Of a stretch of DNA of 64,000 nucleotides, positions 50,171 through 60,273 are shown in pieces. Both the position numbers and the translations under genes were made by a program. This DNA comes from Oxytricha trifallax (Eukaryota; Ciliophora; Spirotrichea; Sporadotrichida; Oxytrichidae): contig ARYC01025606.1 in the NCBI GenBank assembly GCA_000711775.1, positions 1 to 64,000 of the forward strand, read 5' to 3'. The notes under the pieces were generated by a model. It was not told the origin of the DNA and did no database searches. It saw only the letters and a program-made list of their open reading frames with translations. Numbering within the stretch: position 1 is the stretch's first letter; each line of letters begins with the position of its first letter.

Positions 50171-51063
50171 ATTAATAAAACATATAACAAATAGGTAAAA
50201 TTAGATAAAGTAAATCAACTTTAAAATCCTTATTATTATAACAGCCACTTATTTGATGTGTATTTAAATTAAATTTAATATTTACAATATATGTAGATTT
50301 AATAATTAAAAAACTATAGATTATTATTATGAATACAAGTAAAATAAAAAGATATAATAAAAAAATGAAGAGCCTCCCCAAGATGTGAATGTATCTTTCC
50401 TGAAACCATATAAAGCAAATCAATCACCACTACAGTAGGTGCCTCCTCAGAAGCAACTACCACAAATATCATAACTTTACACTCAAGAATAGCTTAAGAT
50501 AGCTCTCCTAGATGCTAAAATTGAAAATGATGATAAAAACAGACAGCCACTCAGAGTGTAAGTTTTACTTGTTAAACTCATTTTTTATTTAGCGACACAA
50601 ACGTTATGATGATGATGATGATGATGATGCTTGTACAATAGCAAACTAATATTGCATAAAGTGCGATTGTAGCGGCAGCAAAATCTCCAACAGTTATCAA
50701 TAATAACTTAACAACAACAATAATTTTGCTCGCCCTCCAGAAGCTACTCCTCCTTTGTGTTTACATGACTTGTAAAATTAGTTCAATCCAATACAATGTC
50801 TTATGCACAGTCTTCTATTGTAATTTATTATGCATACACGGCTGTTACGACAAAATGATTCGCAGATGTGGAGCAATTAGTAAAAGTACAAGTTTTAGTA
50901 TTTGAGATTAAGTAACACAACCTAATAATCTAGTAAATATTCTCACTCTAAAATATTAAATTTAATTTAAATAAACATCAAATAATTGGCTGTTATAATA
51001 ATAAGGATTTTAAAGTTGATTTACTTTATCTAATTTTACCTATTTGTTATATGTTTTATTAAT
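50171..51063. repeat. 113-bp inverted repeats enclosing a small gene
   Basis: The sequence 50,171-50,283 recurs as its reverse complement at 50,951-51,063 with only scattered differences, for example an ATAAAACATATAACAAATAG outer part and a GGATTTTAAAGTTGATTTAC core. The 667-bp interior holds a spliced coding segment. It could be a transposon with long terminal inverted repeats carrying a cargo gene, or an inverted duplication around a gene. Confidence 0.8.
50397..50960 (+). CDS. Cys-containing ciliate protein with one intron, between inverted repeats
   Basis: Exon 1 reads FLKPYKANQSPLQQVPPQKQ and on to DAKIENDDKNRQPLR. A short GT-AG intron (GTGTAAG..TTTAG, about 50,558-50,593) joins in phase to RHKRYDDDDDDDACTIANQY. 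The D7 run is a GAT microsatellite. A Cys-rich stretch (QYCIKCDCSGSKIS) and an Asn5 run follow, then ARPPEATPPLCLHDL. Downstream a shifted frame is again Cys-rich (CTVFYCNLLCIHGCYDKMI). The start codon is not visible. The Cys pattern suggests a small metal-binding or disulphide-rich domain, but no family is recognised. Confidence 0.45.
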
Positions 51064-53146
51064 ATATATAGGGTGATTAAATTTTAATATTAAATATGGA
51101 ATTTATAAATTAGATATATATTACCATTTTCTTCTTTAAGGATCCAGACTAGGTAAGACAGCCAGTAGTACTTACCTTTTTTTTGGTACTAATTGAGCGC
51201 CTTTAGCGTTGATTTAGGCCAAGCACTTTTGATTGACAGTGCCAAGATGAGCCTCTAATTTTAATTTTTTTCAATTTTTATTTGTCATCATCCTCGTCTT
51301 CGTCATCGTTCTTTTTACTACTCAAATCACATTACAATTGCTTTATTATTATTCAAAAATTTATTTAAATTTTGCGATTATTATATGTCGAATTTTAATA
51401 TCAAAAGGTAACGAGGATTAAGTAGTCTTTAAAAGCCTACCTAGCTGTAACTCAATTAGCTGCACATCCTGCTGTTTATGGATAATGCTTCCTATGATAG
51501 AGTCAAGGCACCTACACAAAAGGCATTCATCCTGTAGAAGCTGAAAGTTTCCATCCTACTTTTTGGCGATTACATTTAAGCGACAACTCCTGTTGAAAAT
51601 TCCTTCTTGTTTATCAAGCGCAGATACCTTTATTTCATGTAATTTAACACCATACTGTTATGTTTCTATCAATTATAAGCCTCAAAAGGAAGTAGCTATG
51701 TGGTATGAACGAAAAAGGCCATTTAGCATTGCAATAAGTGAATGATATAAAGCTTAAATCATTACGTTTTAAAAAATATATTTCAGGTTATATATGTTTA
51801 GTCAATTAAATTTATGATAAAATAAAATGATTTGTATTAAGATATATTTGTTAACTATCTTTTGCTGCATTTTTATAATTATTCAATTGAAAAGCTATAT
51901 AAATGTTAACTTATTTTTTAGCAGGACTCCTAAAATACATTAAGATCTATCACAATTATAAAAGAATAATATAGAACAATAGTATAATATTAAAAAGATT
52001 AATATTTTAAGTAATTATAAATTCAAATAATCTGATTTAATTAAACTTTAAAGATTAATATAGAATTAACCTTAAGAATTTGTAAAAGCTATTAGGAATA
52101 TTGATGTAAGCACACTATTATTTATTGTGTTTTGGTTGTAGTATATTTATTATGAAATCATTTAATTTTGTTTGCAAAATCTGAATTTTAATTGGTACTC
52201 CCATAGGTATCAAAATGTATTATATAGGTGAACATTCTTAAATTATTTAAACATATTATTTATTATGGCTGTAATTTATATAATTTTCATTAAGATTTTG
52301 AAAATAATTTCTCCAGCTTTAATAGACATATAGGATTACTGGAAAGGGAGTTACAATGCTAAGTCTATGATGACTATGATTCTATGCTTGCAGGAATTTT
52401 GACTATTATAAGTTAAAATCATTTAGTCTTAAGGTAACATATTAATCATTAATATTTAACTTAACTATGTATTTTACGATTATCTCTTTCTATAAAATTT
52501 AAATACAAAAAATATATATTTAAGTATGATATTTTTTAAAAAATGAGGTTTAATTAATAAAAGTTTGAGTTGATTAAGTAAGAAATAAAAAATTAAGACA
52601 TATAATGACATTAATTATTTAGAAAAAAACAAGGAAATATAAATTTGATAAAGAGCTATTCAATTTTAATCAGAAAACGAATTTAATGAAGGCTCAGATA
52701 AAATTTAATGAATAACTATAACTAAATAAAGCTAAATTGAAAAATACAACTAATATTAAAGCTATGAAAAAGAAAAATGCAAAGATAAAAAAAAGATAAA
52801 AGTGTAAAGTTAAATTAATTAAAAATAATAAAATTGAATTACAATGAAATGAAAATATAAATAAACAAGAAAAAATTACAAAAATATTATAAAATAAAGA
52901 TAATAAAAATAAGTAAGGAAAACAACAACGTAAAAACTGTTGTGGGAAATTGGAATAAAATTAGGTCAATTAAGAGTAAAATAGAAAAATGATTTTAAAT
53001 ATTAAAAAGAGATATTTAAAGAGATAAATATATTTGAAGAATTTTAAAATTAAATTTAAAGATAATTTAAAAATTATTATAGAAAATATTATTTATATTA
53101 TGACAAATAAAAAGCATATAACTTGGTCAAATAGAAGTTAAATGAC
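51064..53146. other. Mostly AT-rich, two short coding-like patches
   Basis: A minus-strand acidic stretch (SSKKNDDEDEDDDKQKLKK, near 51,330-51,270) and a plus-strand patch (51,563-51,745, FISCNLTPYCYVSINYKPQK) may be exons of unplaced genes. From 51,760 to 53,146 I see only AT-rich sequence with Lys/Asn/Ile-biased random-like frames. Confidence 0.35.
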
Positions 53147-53154
53147 AAAAGTTT

Positions 53155-53678
53155 GGGGGGGGAAGTTTCCTGCACTCGAGGAAGTTTCCTGCACTGTTTT
53201 TTTATTTATGTTAAATTTAATAAATTTTGCATAAATAAACAAATTTAATATTTTTATTGGCCATTAAATATTAAGAGTATATTGTTCACCATTGAAGTAT
53301 CTCAAGAAATATAGTCTAACATTATATAGGCATGGTAAAAACAAGATAAATTTAATCAGAATTACAGTAACAATTGTATATAATATTTGAAATTACTATA
53401 GTAAAGCAATATAAAATTTAAGAGACAGAACCTAAAATAATCAGAAGAAAAATGTCAGAGTTTTTGGAATCTGAAGATAGATATTGACTATTGATTAATA
53501 AATTAAAGTATAATTATAGCAATGAAATTAGTCCTGAAGTTGGTTGATAGTTCTTATAAAAAATAATTTAATTAAAAAAATTAAAAAATTAAAAAATTAA
53601 AAAATAAAAAAAAAAGGGCAGGAAACTTCCCTAAAATTTTTTTTTTATCATAAACCAGTGCAGAAAACTTCCCCCCCC
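53155..53678. mobile_element. MITE-like element, copy 2
   Basis: A 524-bp element that begins G8-AAGTTTCCTGCACT and ends AGTGCAGAAAACTT-C8, flanked by the 8-bp direct repeat AAAAGTTT (53,147-53,154 and 53,679-53,686). Its interior matches copy 1 in reverse complement (for example CAATTGTATATAATATTTG near 53,370 against the same motif reversed near 42,560). The doubled GGGAAGTTTCC-type subterminal repeat is therefore at its right end. No coding capacity. Confidence 0.85.
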
Positions 53679-53726
53679 AAAAGTTTTTCATATCTCTTGA
53701 AGAGATCACTTCTTTGAGCATACTTG

Positions 53727-54065
53727 TAAACAGGCATATTTCGATGAATTATAAATACATATAATTATTATTATCATTTATAGTACTAAAATTAAAATTT
53801 TTGTAAACAGGTATAATTCGAAGTATAATAAATAAATATAAATATCATATAATTTATATAGAAGTTAATTGATATTTTGTAAATAGGTATATTTCGATTT
53901 ATAGTAATTAAAATAAATTGTATTATTTTATATATATATATATATAAGTAAATTGATATTTTTTAAAAAGATATATTACGATGTATAATAAATTAATTTT
54001 AATAGTATATTCATTTATTTAGAAGTAAATTGATATTTATTTAAACATCTATAATTCTATTTTAA
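53727..54065. repeat. Degenerate minisatellite, about four units of 75-85 bp
   Basis: Successive units start TTGTAAACAGG(T/C)ATATTTCGA and end AGAAGTAAATTGATATTT, with a variable AT-rich middle (starts near 53,727, 53,803, 53,877 and 53,955). The array begins 40 bp to the right of the second MITE. Confidence 0.7.
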
Positions 54066-54267
54066 AGAGTAAATTGAATTCAAAAAGGAGTTTTTGAATA
54101 TTATTAATTTAAATTAAATATTATTATTCTTTATATTTGGTAGCTTTTAAATTATCACTTTTAGTACTTATATATATAAATATAAGGGCTTTTATAACGA
54201 AACTATAGGCTACCAAATTTCTTTTGTGAGTAGTTAAAAATTTAATAACATTAATTGAAGTTAAAAA

Positions 54268-54500
54268 TTATTCATAATAGCTGTTGTAATGAGAACAAAT
54301 GGCTTAGACCTAGCCATACATGCCTAACCACTACGAGCCGCTTCTTACCAAACCTATAGTGCAGCTGTCGCCCTTCTTTCTGTCGCCGAGGATAGGACCC
54401 TGCCTTAAAAGAGAGCATATTATGAGTGGCCCCCAAGATCGCCTGTCTGCTGAAGAACTTCATCCTTAAACATCAGCAATCGCTCCAGCAGCTAGCTAAC
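54268..54500. other. GC-richer patch, unknown
   Basis: About 200 bp at near 48 percent G+C between AT-rich sequences. A minus-strand frame (54,272-54,463) reads as a basic peptide (YPRRQKEGRQLHYRFGKKRL) but is not recognised. It may be an exon, a macronuclear-destined segment or an RNA fragment. Confidence 0.3.
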
Positions 54501-55075
54501 TTGAAAACATGATTCATAGATAAAATAAATTTAAAGAATTTGTATGAACTTTTACAATTCAACACTATGATGGGCAGCGATCATTCTTTCAAAAAGCTTA
54601 TTTAGATAATACCTTGATATTAAAAGTTAGAGAACCTAGAGTAGTCACTCAAATTGTATACTCTCTATAAAAAAAACATACAAATATGACTTTGAAGAGA
54701 GATTCAAAGCAATTTAAAGTATTGCTGATATGAAATTGCAATGAAATTTGCTTTTTCTCCATTATTTGTCAACAATTTTAAATATTACTCAATTAATTTA
54801 GAGGTCACTTGGTGATTTTTTCATCAATCACTCTGCCCAAATTTCACACTAACTTCAATCGCAACTTGAAGTTTATTACTTGTTATGCGAACTTATGCTG
54901 GAATAGGCAAATTAAAAAGTTTTATGAGATGACAAAGCAGATTATAATGCTTAAAATTCTTTAGTATTGGATAAGTAAATGACTATCAACTACTTCTTCC
55001 CATGATATTTATTGAGAATGCCTTAAACTTAATAAAGTTTGGTCTCTTACTTGCAAGATGAAGTCTTCGGTATAA
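54468..55075 (+). repeat. Dispersed repeat R, copy A
   Basis: About 610 bp that recur at 59,615-60,190 (copy C), with the first 140 bp also at 55,300-55,437 (copy B). Shared landmarks are CATCAGCAATYGCTSCAGCA, AACACTATGATGGGCAGCGA and TTGAGAATGCCTTAAACTTA. Copies differ by a few percent, with small indels. No coding frame. Confidence 0.85.
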
Positions 55076-55207
55076 TCAAAGGTACGATAATTTATATATA
55101 GTATAGACATCAGCTATGGGAACTTAAGATCTTTCACATTTATTCTTGATTCATAGATAAATGAAATATTTAAAGTTTTTGTTTTCTAGTTTGAAAATCT
55201 CTATAAA

Positions 55208-55437
55208 GTACCGTGCCATGACATTTTAGAAAAACTCGTTTTTAGACCATTCTGGGAATTCATAGAAATATTGAATTATGATAACATATATTTTAAGCAC
55301 ATCAGCAATTGCTCCAGCAGCTAGCTTACTTGAAAACATGATTCATAGATAAAAATAAATTTAAAGAATTTGTATGAACTTTTGCAATTCAACACTATGA
55401 TGGGCAGCGATCATTCTTTCAAAAAGCATTTTTAGAT
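55208..55437 (+). repeat. Repeat R, copy B, left flank of the TBE element
   Basis: 230 bp from GTACCGTGCCATGACATTTT to CATTTTTAGAT, directly before the AAT target duplication of the transposon. It matches the start of copy C on the other side of the transposon as a direct repeat. Confidence 0.85.
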
Positions 55438-55549
55438 AATCAAAATCCCAAAACCCCTTAATGAGGTTTATAAGTGCTTTTATTTGTAGGGAATTTGTTA
55501 GGGGTTGTGGCTTTTAATGTGAAATTTATAATAAATGTATTTAATTTAA

Positions 55550-57166
55550 TCACTCAAAATGCACTTTGGGATCATGTGGGATAGGTCTGAAGTTTATCTT
55601 ACTTAACCACAACTCTATCTGCTCTATTGATATGTCTGATCTTGAGTTTGGTTTAATTATTATTGACTCTGCCATTTGTTTCATTGATTGAGATACTCTT
55701 GTTTTGTCAATAAATTGCCTTATTCTTTGTTTAGCATCCTTCTCGCATCTTGTAGAGTAGTATTCATTGCGAGGCATATCGCACTCTATTATTATTGCTG
55801 CTAAAGCCCACACATCCCACTGTAAGTCTCCATCTCTCCAGTCTTCTCTTTCTCAATAATAGCCTGGAGTTCCCATTACACTTCCAAGCCTTGATACATC
55901 CTCTCTTAAGGTCTGTTGAAATCAATAATTTTTACTGTTACTGGTGAAAAGTTCAACATTATATTCTCAGGCTTGAGATCTCTGTGAACAAAGGCTTACT
56001 TATGTAGATCTTTGATACCTTGTATAGCTTAGGTTGGTATTAATGCAAGCTATCTATGATTTCTTTGATCAGTTAGGAAATCTCTGAGTGTCATTTCAAA
56101 GAGTGGTAGTCTGAAAGCTACATGATCTTTGGCTAGGAGAACAGCATCTAGCTTTATTAAGTATTTGCACTCTTTAAACTTAGCCTGAGTGAGTACTTAA
56201 TATTCATTAGTAAACTCCATTTAATATTTATCTTCACTAAGGAGATAGTTGAAAGGATATACCTTGTAAGCACTCCGACGATCCTTAATAACTTTCTTGT
56301 CATAGGAGTCCTCTAGGATTAGGTAGCTTTAGAGAGAAGTATTTAAATCAATCTAAGCAAGTACTGGAATTTTCTTGTATTATATTTCAATCATGATTTT
56401 AGTGACCTCTGATGCTATGAGGTTGAGTGCAATCCTCACATGCTCTGATTCGCTTGCTTGTTAAAGCTCAGCAACTTAAAGAGGCTCCCTTGCTTTTCTT
56501 TTGTTGAGCAACTTCAGTTGAGTGTCTTAATCTTCAACTTCTATTTCTTTCTTGTGGGCTTTTAAAAGATGCTTCTTTAAGTCTCTTGTATGAGAGTATT
56601 GCTTATGGCACTCAAAGCAATCATACTTTCCATCAACTGGGTCATGCTTTAAGTATACAGTAGGTTTAGCTTCCTTATGGACCTTCATATGCCTTGCCTG
56701 TAACAGCTAGATTTATGAGTGAAATCTATTACACACTTCTCACAAAAATATACTTCAACTTCCTCTGCTTACATTGAAATTTCATTTATAACTTTCTCCT
56801 CCCCTCTGTCTCCCACACACTTGTTTGCCATTTATTTTGTATTATTAATTTCAATTTTAATAACAGAGACCTCAAGTGATAGCTCTGGTAATTCTTTATG
56901 AGAGTTCATCTCGCAGCTATCACACTTTTTATTGCTGCCAAAGGTAAGTCTCATTTAGTTTGATGGAAGTGCTGTTGTTTTTCTTAAAATGTTAGCGCTC
57001 ATATTTAAATTTGAATTTAAAATTATAAAACTGACCTCTATAACTGAGAGCTTATATGAGAGCTTTGCAAGCCTACAAGTTTCAAGGGAAGTTCTTAGAG
57101 TATTAGAGAAGAATTATGAGTGTTAAGAGACGATCCAGCTCTACATATGGGTGAGGAAGTAACCAT
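55550..57166 (-). CDS. TBE zinc-finger/kinase protein (57-kDa type), frameshifted
   Basis: A probable start is ATG 57,166 (MVTSSPICRAGSSLNTH), possibly with an intron near 57,030-56,900. Two C2H2 fingers follow, with cores YFCEKCVIDFTHKS and YDCFECHKQYSHTRDLKKH. Next comes a protein-kinase-like domain: catalytic loop FVHRDLKPENIML intact, the Mg-binding DFG replaced by DFN, an activation segment GSVMGTPGYY, then a TGA, then ERED, and QWDVWALAAIIIE (helix F Asp-x-Trp). The glycine-rich loop and lysine are not clear. At least two frame changes occur (near 56,705 and 55,930). TAA/TAG read as Gln. The stop is TGA at 55,550. Its role in TBEs is unproven; the fingers suggest DNA binding. Confidence 0.8.
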
Positions 57167-57193
57167 TTTTACTTTCAATAATAAGTTGATTAT

Positions 57194-57366
57194 AGTACGT
57201 ACCGATTTAGGAGGTGCACCTAATTAAGTACGTACTGCTTTAGGAGGTATTTTGTGATTTTATGATTAAAATTAGGGTGCTCCTAATTAAGTACTAGCTT
57301 TAATTAATGCTCCTAATTAAGTACTCGCATTTTAGGAGTTGCTCCTAATTAAGTACGTACCAATTT
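57194..57366. promoter_or_regulatory. Clustered repeat motif between divergent TBE genes
   Basis: The motif CTCCTAATTAAGTAC(GTAC) occurs four times in direct orientation (near 57,217, 57,280, 57,310 and 57,342), and its relative AGTACGTACYGMTTTAGGAGGT occurs twice in the opposite sense (near 57,194 and 57,230). The cluster fills the gap between the divergently transcribed zinc-finger/kinase gene and the 22-kDa gene. This is where a shared promoter or a binding array for an element-encoded protein would be expected. Confidence 0.65.
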
Positions 57367-57576
57367 AAATTAAAAAATATGGAACTATAACAGTAGAATT
57401 TGATATCAATCTCTCAAGTTGAAACCAGTTCTCAAAACCTTCTCCATATCCTTCTTAGAGGTTGACCTCCTATAGGATGCCCATATTTAATAGTAAGTTT
57501 TACAGAGGTATATAATTGAAATCAATAAACTTAAATTTGAATATCATTTCTTAGATCTGTAAGCAAGTTGGAGTCA

Positions 57577-58355
57577 ATGAATGATGCAATGAAAAGAGTG
57601 CAAGCACAAGAACTGATTAAAAGATTTAGAAGCAAGGAGGATTTGCATCGCTACCTGGTGCAGCAAGGTAATAAACTCATAGTTGCTAATCTTTATTATG
57701 TAGTTGGTTTGTTCCTGCAAACGATGGAAGGTACTAAAATTTCATTTCTAAGAGCGATACTCTGCGAAGAGAAGAAAACATTGAAAACTTAAGATGTAAA
57801 GTTTGCAGAGATTCCAAACTATCCAGAAATCTCAGTGACTAACTTATATGATGATGCTATGAACGACCCGGAGGTTTCTCAGTACCTGCTTATCAAGAAG
57901 TAGGTGTCAAATAAACTACCTGAAAGAAACTATTTCTTTGGCATACTTGCAACAATTAAAGGTGATTACTTGAAATAAATTATTCAAGAATCTCATAAGA
58001 AAAGGTACAGCATCTCTTCAGAAGATAAGGACAAACAAGGGATCAAGATAAGTGAGAGCTGGCTATCAGAGCTGCAGAAGCACCCTTATATTTCAAGTAA
58101 GATTTCAAGCTTAACTCTTTAGAAAAATCTGGTACTGGCATCTTCTTGATGAAGGAATAGAGCAAGCTTCACAGAGAGCGAAAGTCGCAGACAAAGTATG
58201 AAGTCAGCAAGAGACTTTATTCAAATATTTAGCCTCCAGAGTCAATGAACATAGATGCTGGAGCGGGCAGCAAGAGAAGAAACTTAGGAGGAGGGAAGCA
58301 AGAAGTAGAAGAAAAGAAAGAGAAGCCAGCTCCCTCTAAAGATTTTTAAATGTGA
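57577..58355 (+). CDS. TBE 22-kDa-type protein
   Basis: ATG 57,577 follows the divergent repeat cluster and starts MNDAMKRVQAQELIKRF. TAA at 57,790 and others read as Gln. The body contains YFFGILATIKGDYLKQII and a Ser/Lys-rich part. The C-terminus is Lys/Glu/Pro-rich (KKEKPAPSKDF) and ends at TGA 58,353. One frame change is needed near 58,130-58,200. The stop lies 9 bp from the stop of the convergent transposase gene. The protein has no recognised enzymatic motif. It is identified by its position and by the general gene set of TBE elements. Confidence 0.7.
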
Positions 58356-58364
58356 CTCATATAT

Positions 58365-59430
58365 TCATTAACTTAACTACAAAACTTATTTAGATACATT
58401 CACTCTCCCTTCTTTCGCACACTTTGAAGCCAATTAATTATCTACTCTCTTAGCTAAACTTTTTATAAAGTCTTCTGTATCGATAGGTAGGTCATGCATC
58501 AAGTGATATAGCAGCAGTTTCTTGTAATGACCTTTTAATATTCCCCAGTAGAACTCAATTCCATTAAACTATGGACTGTAAGGTACGTTGAACACTGGCG
58601 TTATTCTAAGTTGTTCATAACTCTTCCTTGTTTCTTTTGTCTTATGAACAGAAAGATTATCAACAAACAGTATAATCTCTTATTCAGGGTACTTCTCTCT
58701 CAGCTGCTCTAAGAACTTAATATACTGCTCTGTCTTAATAGAGCGAGGATGAATAACATAAGTTTCTAAACCAGCATCCTCGCTAATACCTCCAAAAATT
58801 GCCATTGTTTATACCTTGACTTTCTAGTCATATACTTCTATTTTGCTATGCCTCTTAAACCAAGACTTCTAGATGAAAGTGTTGAAGGTAAACACAGCCT
58901 CGTCAGCATGTATAAAGTTAATATTATTCTATTAGGCTCTCTGCATTTAATTATAAATATAATTTAAGTTGTTGTTGTAAAATGGCAGAGTGAAATCAAT
59001 TACTCTCTTGATACGATTTACACCTTTGTAAGAGATACCGTTTCGTTTATAAATGTTTGCAACAGACTATGCAGAGATCTTCAACTCAGGGAACTGGCGG
59101 TGAAACATAATAGCTCGTTAGTCGAGAGAGAAGTGAGCCCAATACTTCAAAGTTTTTTCATCAATAAGATAGTCAATATGCTTCTATAGAAACTTTGACT
59201 TCCTCTTAGACTAAGAATTCAGCTAATTTTGCTTTAATTACAAAGCTTTCAAGCAGTGAGAGCGAACAGTTGATGGACTTACGCTTTAAGAGCAGTGCAA
59301 TAGACTGAAAGTTCAGTACTGGTTTGACTTATTCACTATACATATCACATCCATAAGGCAGTTTAAACACTAAATCTATATACTCTTCATGATAAATAGA
59401 CCCCAAAAGCTTGAAATTCTTTTCTCGCAT
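58365..59430 (-). CDS. TBE 42-kDa transposase (Tc1/mariner-like DDE)
   Basis: ATG 59,430 (MREKNFKLLGSIYHEEYIDL) to TGA 58,365. An N-terminal helix-turn-helix-type part (FPELKISAQSVANIYKRNGI) is followed by the three catalytic positions: NFIHADEAVFTF (Asp), EIILFVDNLSVH (Asp) and PYSPQFNGIEFYWGILK (Glu). About 354 codons, the size of the known 42-kDa TBE transposase. One base shift near 59,210-59,260; otherwise clean. Trp are TGG; about 20 TAA/TAG are Gln. The enzyme would cut and join TBE ends, and in Oxytricha this family is implicated in germline DNA elimination (known for the family). Confidence 0.9.
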
Positions 59431-59514
59431 TTAATTAATAACCACAACCCCTAACTAATTCCCTACAAATCAAAGCACTTATAAATATCATTAAGGGGTT
59501 TTGAGGTTTTGAAT

Positions 59515-60190
59515 GTACCGTGCCATTTCATTTTTGAAAAACTCGTTTTTAGACCATTCTGGGAATTCATAGAAATATTGAATTATGATAACATTTATTT
59601 TAAGCACATCAGCAATTGCTGCAGCAGCTTGCTAACTTGAAAACATGATTCATAGATAAAAATAAATTTAGAGAATTTGTATGAACTTTTGCAATTCAAC
59701 ACTATGATGGGCAGCGATCATTCTTTCAAAAAGCTTATCTCGTTAATGCCTTGATATTAAAAGTTAGAGAACCTAGAGTAGCCACTCAAATAATATTCTC
59801 TATATAAAAATATTCAAATAAGACTTTGAAGAGAGATTCAAAGCAATTTAAAGTAGTGCAGATATAAAATTGCCATGAAATTGCCTTTTTCTCCATTATT
59901 TGTCAACAATTTTCAATATTACTGAATTAATTTAGAGGTCACTTTGTGATTTTTTCATCAATCGCTAAGCCCAAATTTCACACTAATTTTAATCGCAACT
60001 TGAAGTTTATTACTTGTTATGCGACCTTATGCTGGAATTGGCAAATTAAAAAGATTTATGAGATGTCAAAGCAGATTATAATGCTTTAAATTCTTTAGTA
60101 TTTGGATAAGTAAATTACTATCAACTGCTTTTTCCCATGATATTTATTGAGAATGCCTTAAACTTAATAAAGCTTGGTCTCTTACTGCAT
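59515..60190 (+). repeat. Repeat R, copy C, right flank of the TBE element
   Basis: It starts GTACCGTGCCATTTCATTTT immediately after the AAT target duplication. The first 230 bp repeat copy B in direct orientation, and the rest matches copy A to its end (TTAATAAAGCTTGGTCTCTT). The sequence that should follow copy B if the transposon had simply inserted there (ACCTTGATATT) is not next to the right TBE end. Confidence 0.85.
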
Positions 60191-60273
60191 GCTGAGCAAT
60201 ATTAATTGTAAAGTTTTAATAGAAAACTTTATTGAAGTAATTTGCTTCATTTAAATTGCTTCTTTTAGTTTAT

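Larger units (their letters stand above)
55441..59511. mobile_element. TBE-type transposon (telomere-bearing element), 4,071 bp
   Basis: The ends are inverted repeats of about 78 bp (55,441-55,518 and 59,434-59,511). Each starts with a telomere-like sequence: CAAAATCCCAAAACCCCTTA on the left and CAAAACCTCAAAACCCCTTA on the right, each one substitution from the expected CAAAACCCCAAAACCCC. It is flanked by AAT on both sides (55,438-55,440 and 59,512-59,514), matching the 5'-ANT-3' target of Oxytricha TBEs. It contains the three TBE genes: zinc-finger/kinase (minus), 22-kDa type (plus) and 42-kDa transposase (minus). These elements are known from stichotrich germline genomes, where they are removed during macronuclear development and their transposase takes part in genome rearrangement. 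Confidence 0.93.

Noticed and set aside
52550..53140. Lys/Asn/Glu-rich plus-strand frames
   Set aside because: Composition is that expected of AT-rich DNA when TAA/TAG are open; there is no start, splice pattern or complexity typical of the real genes here.
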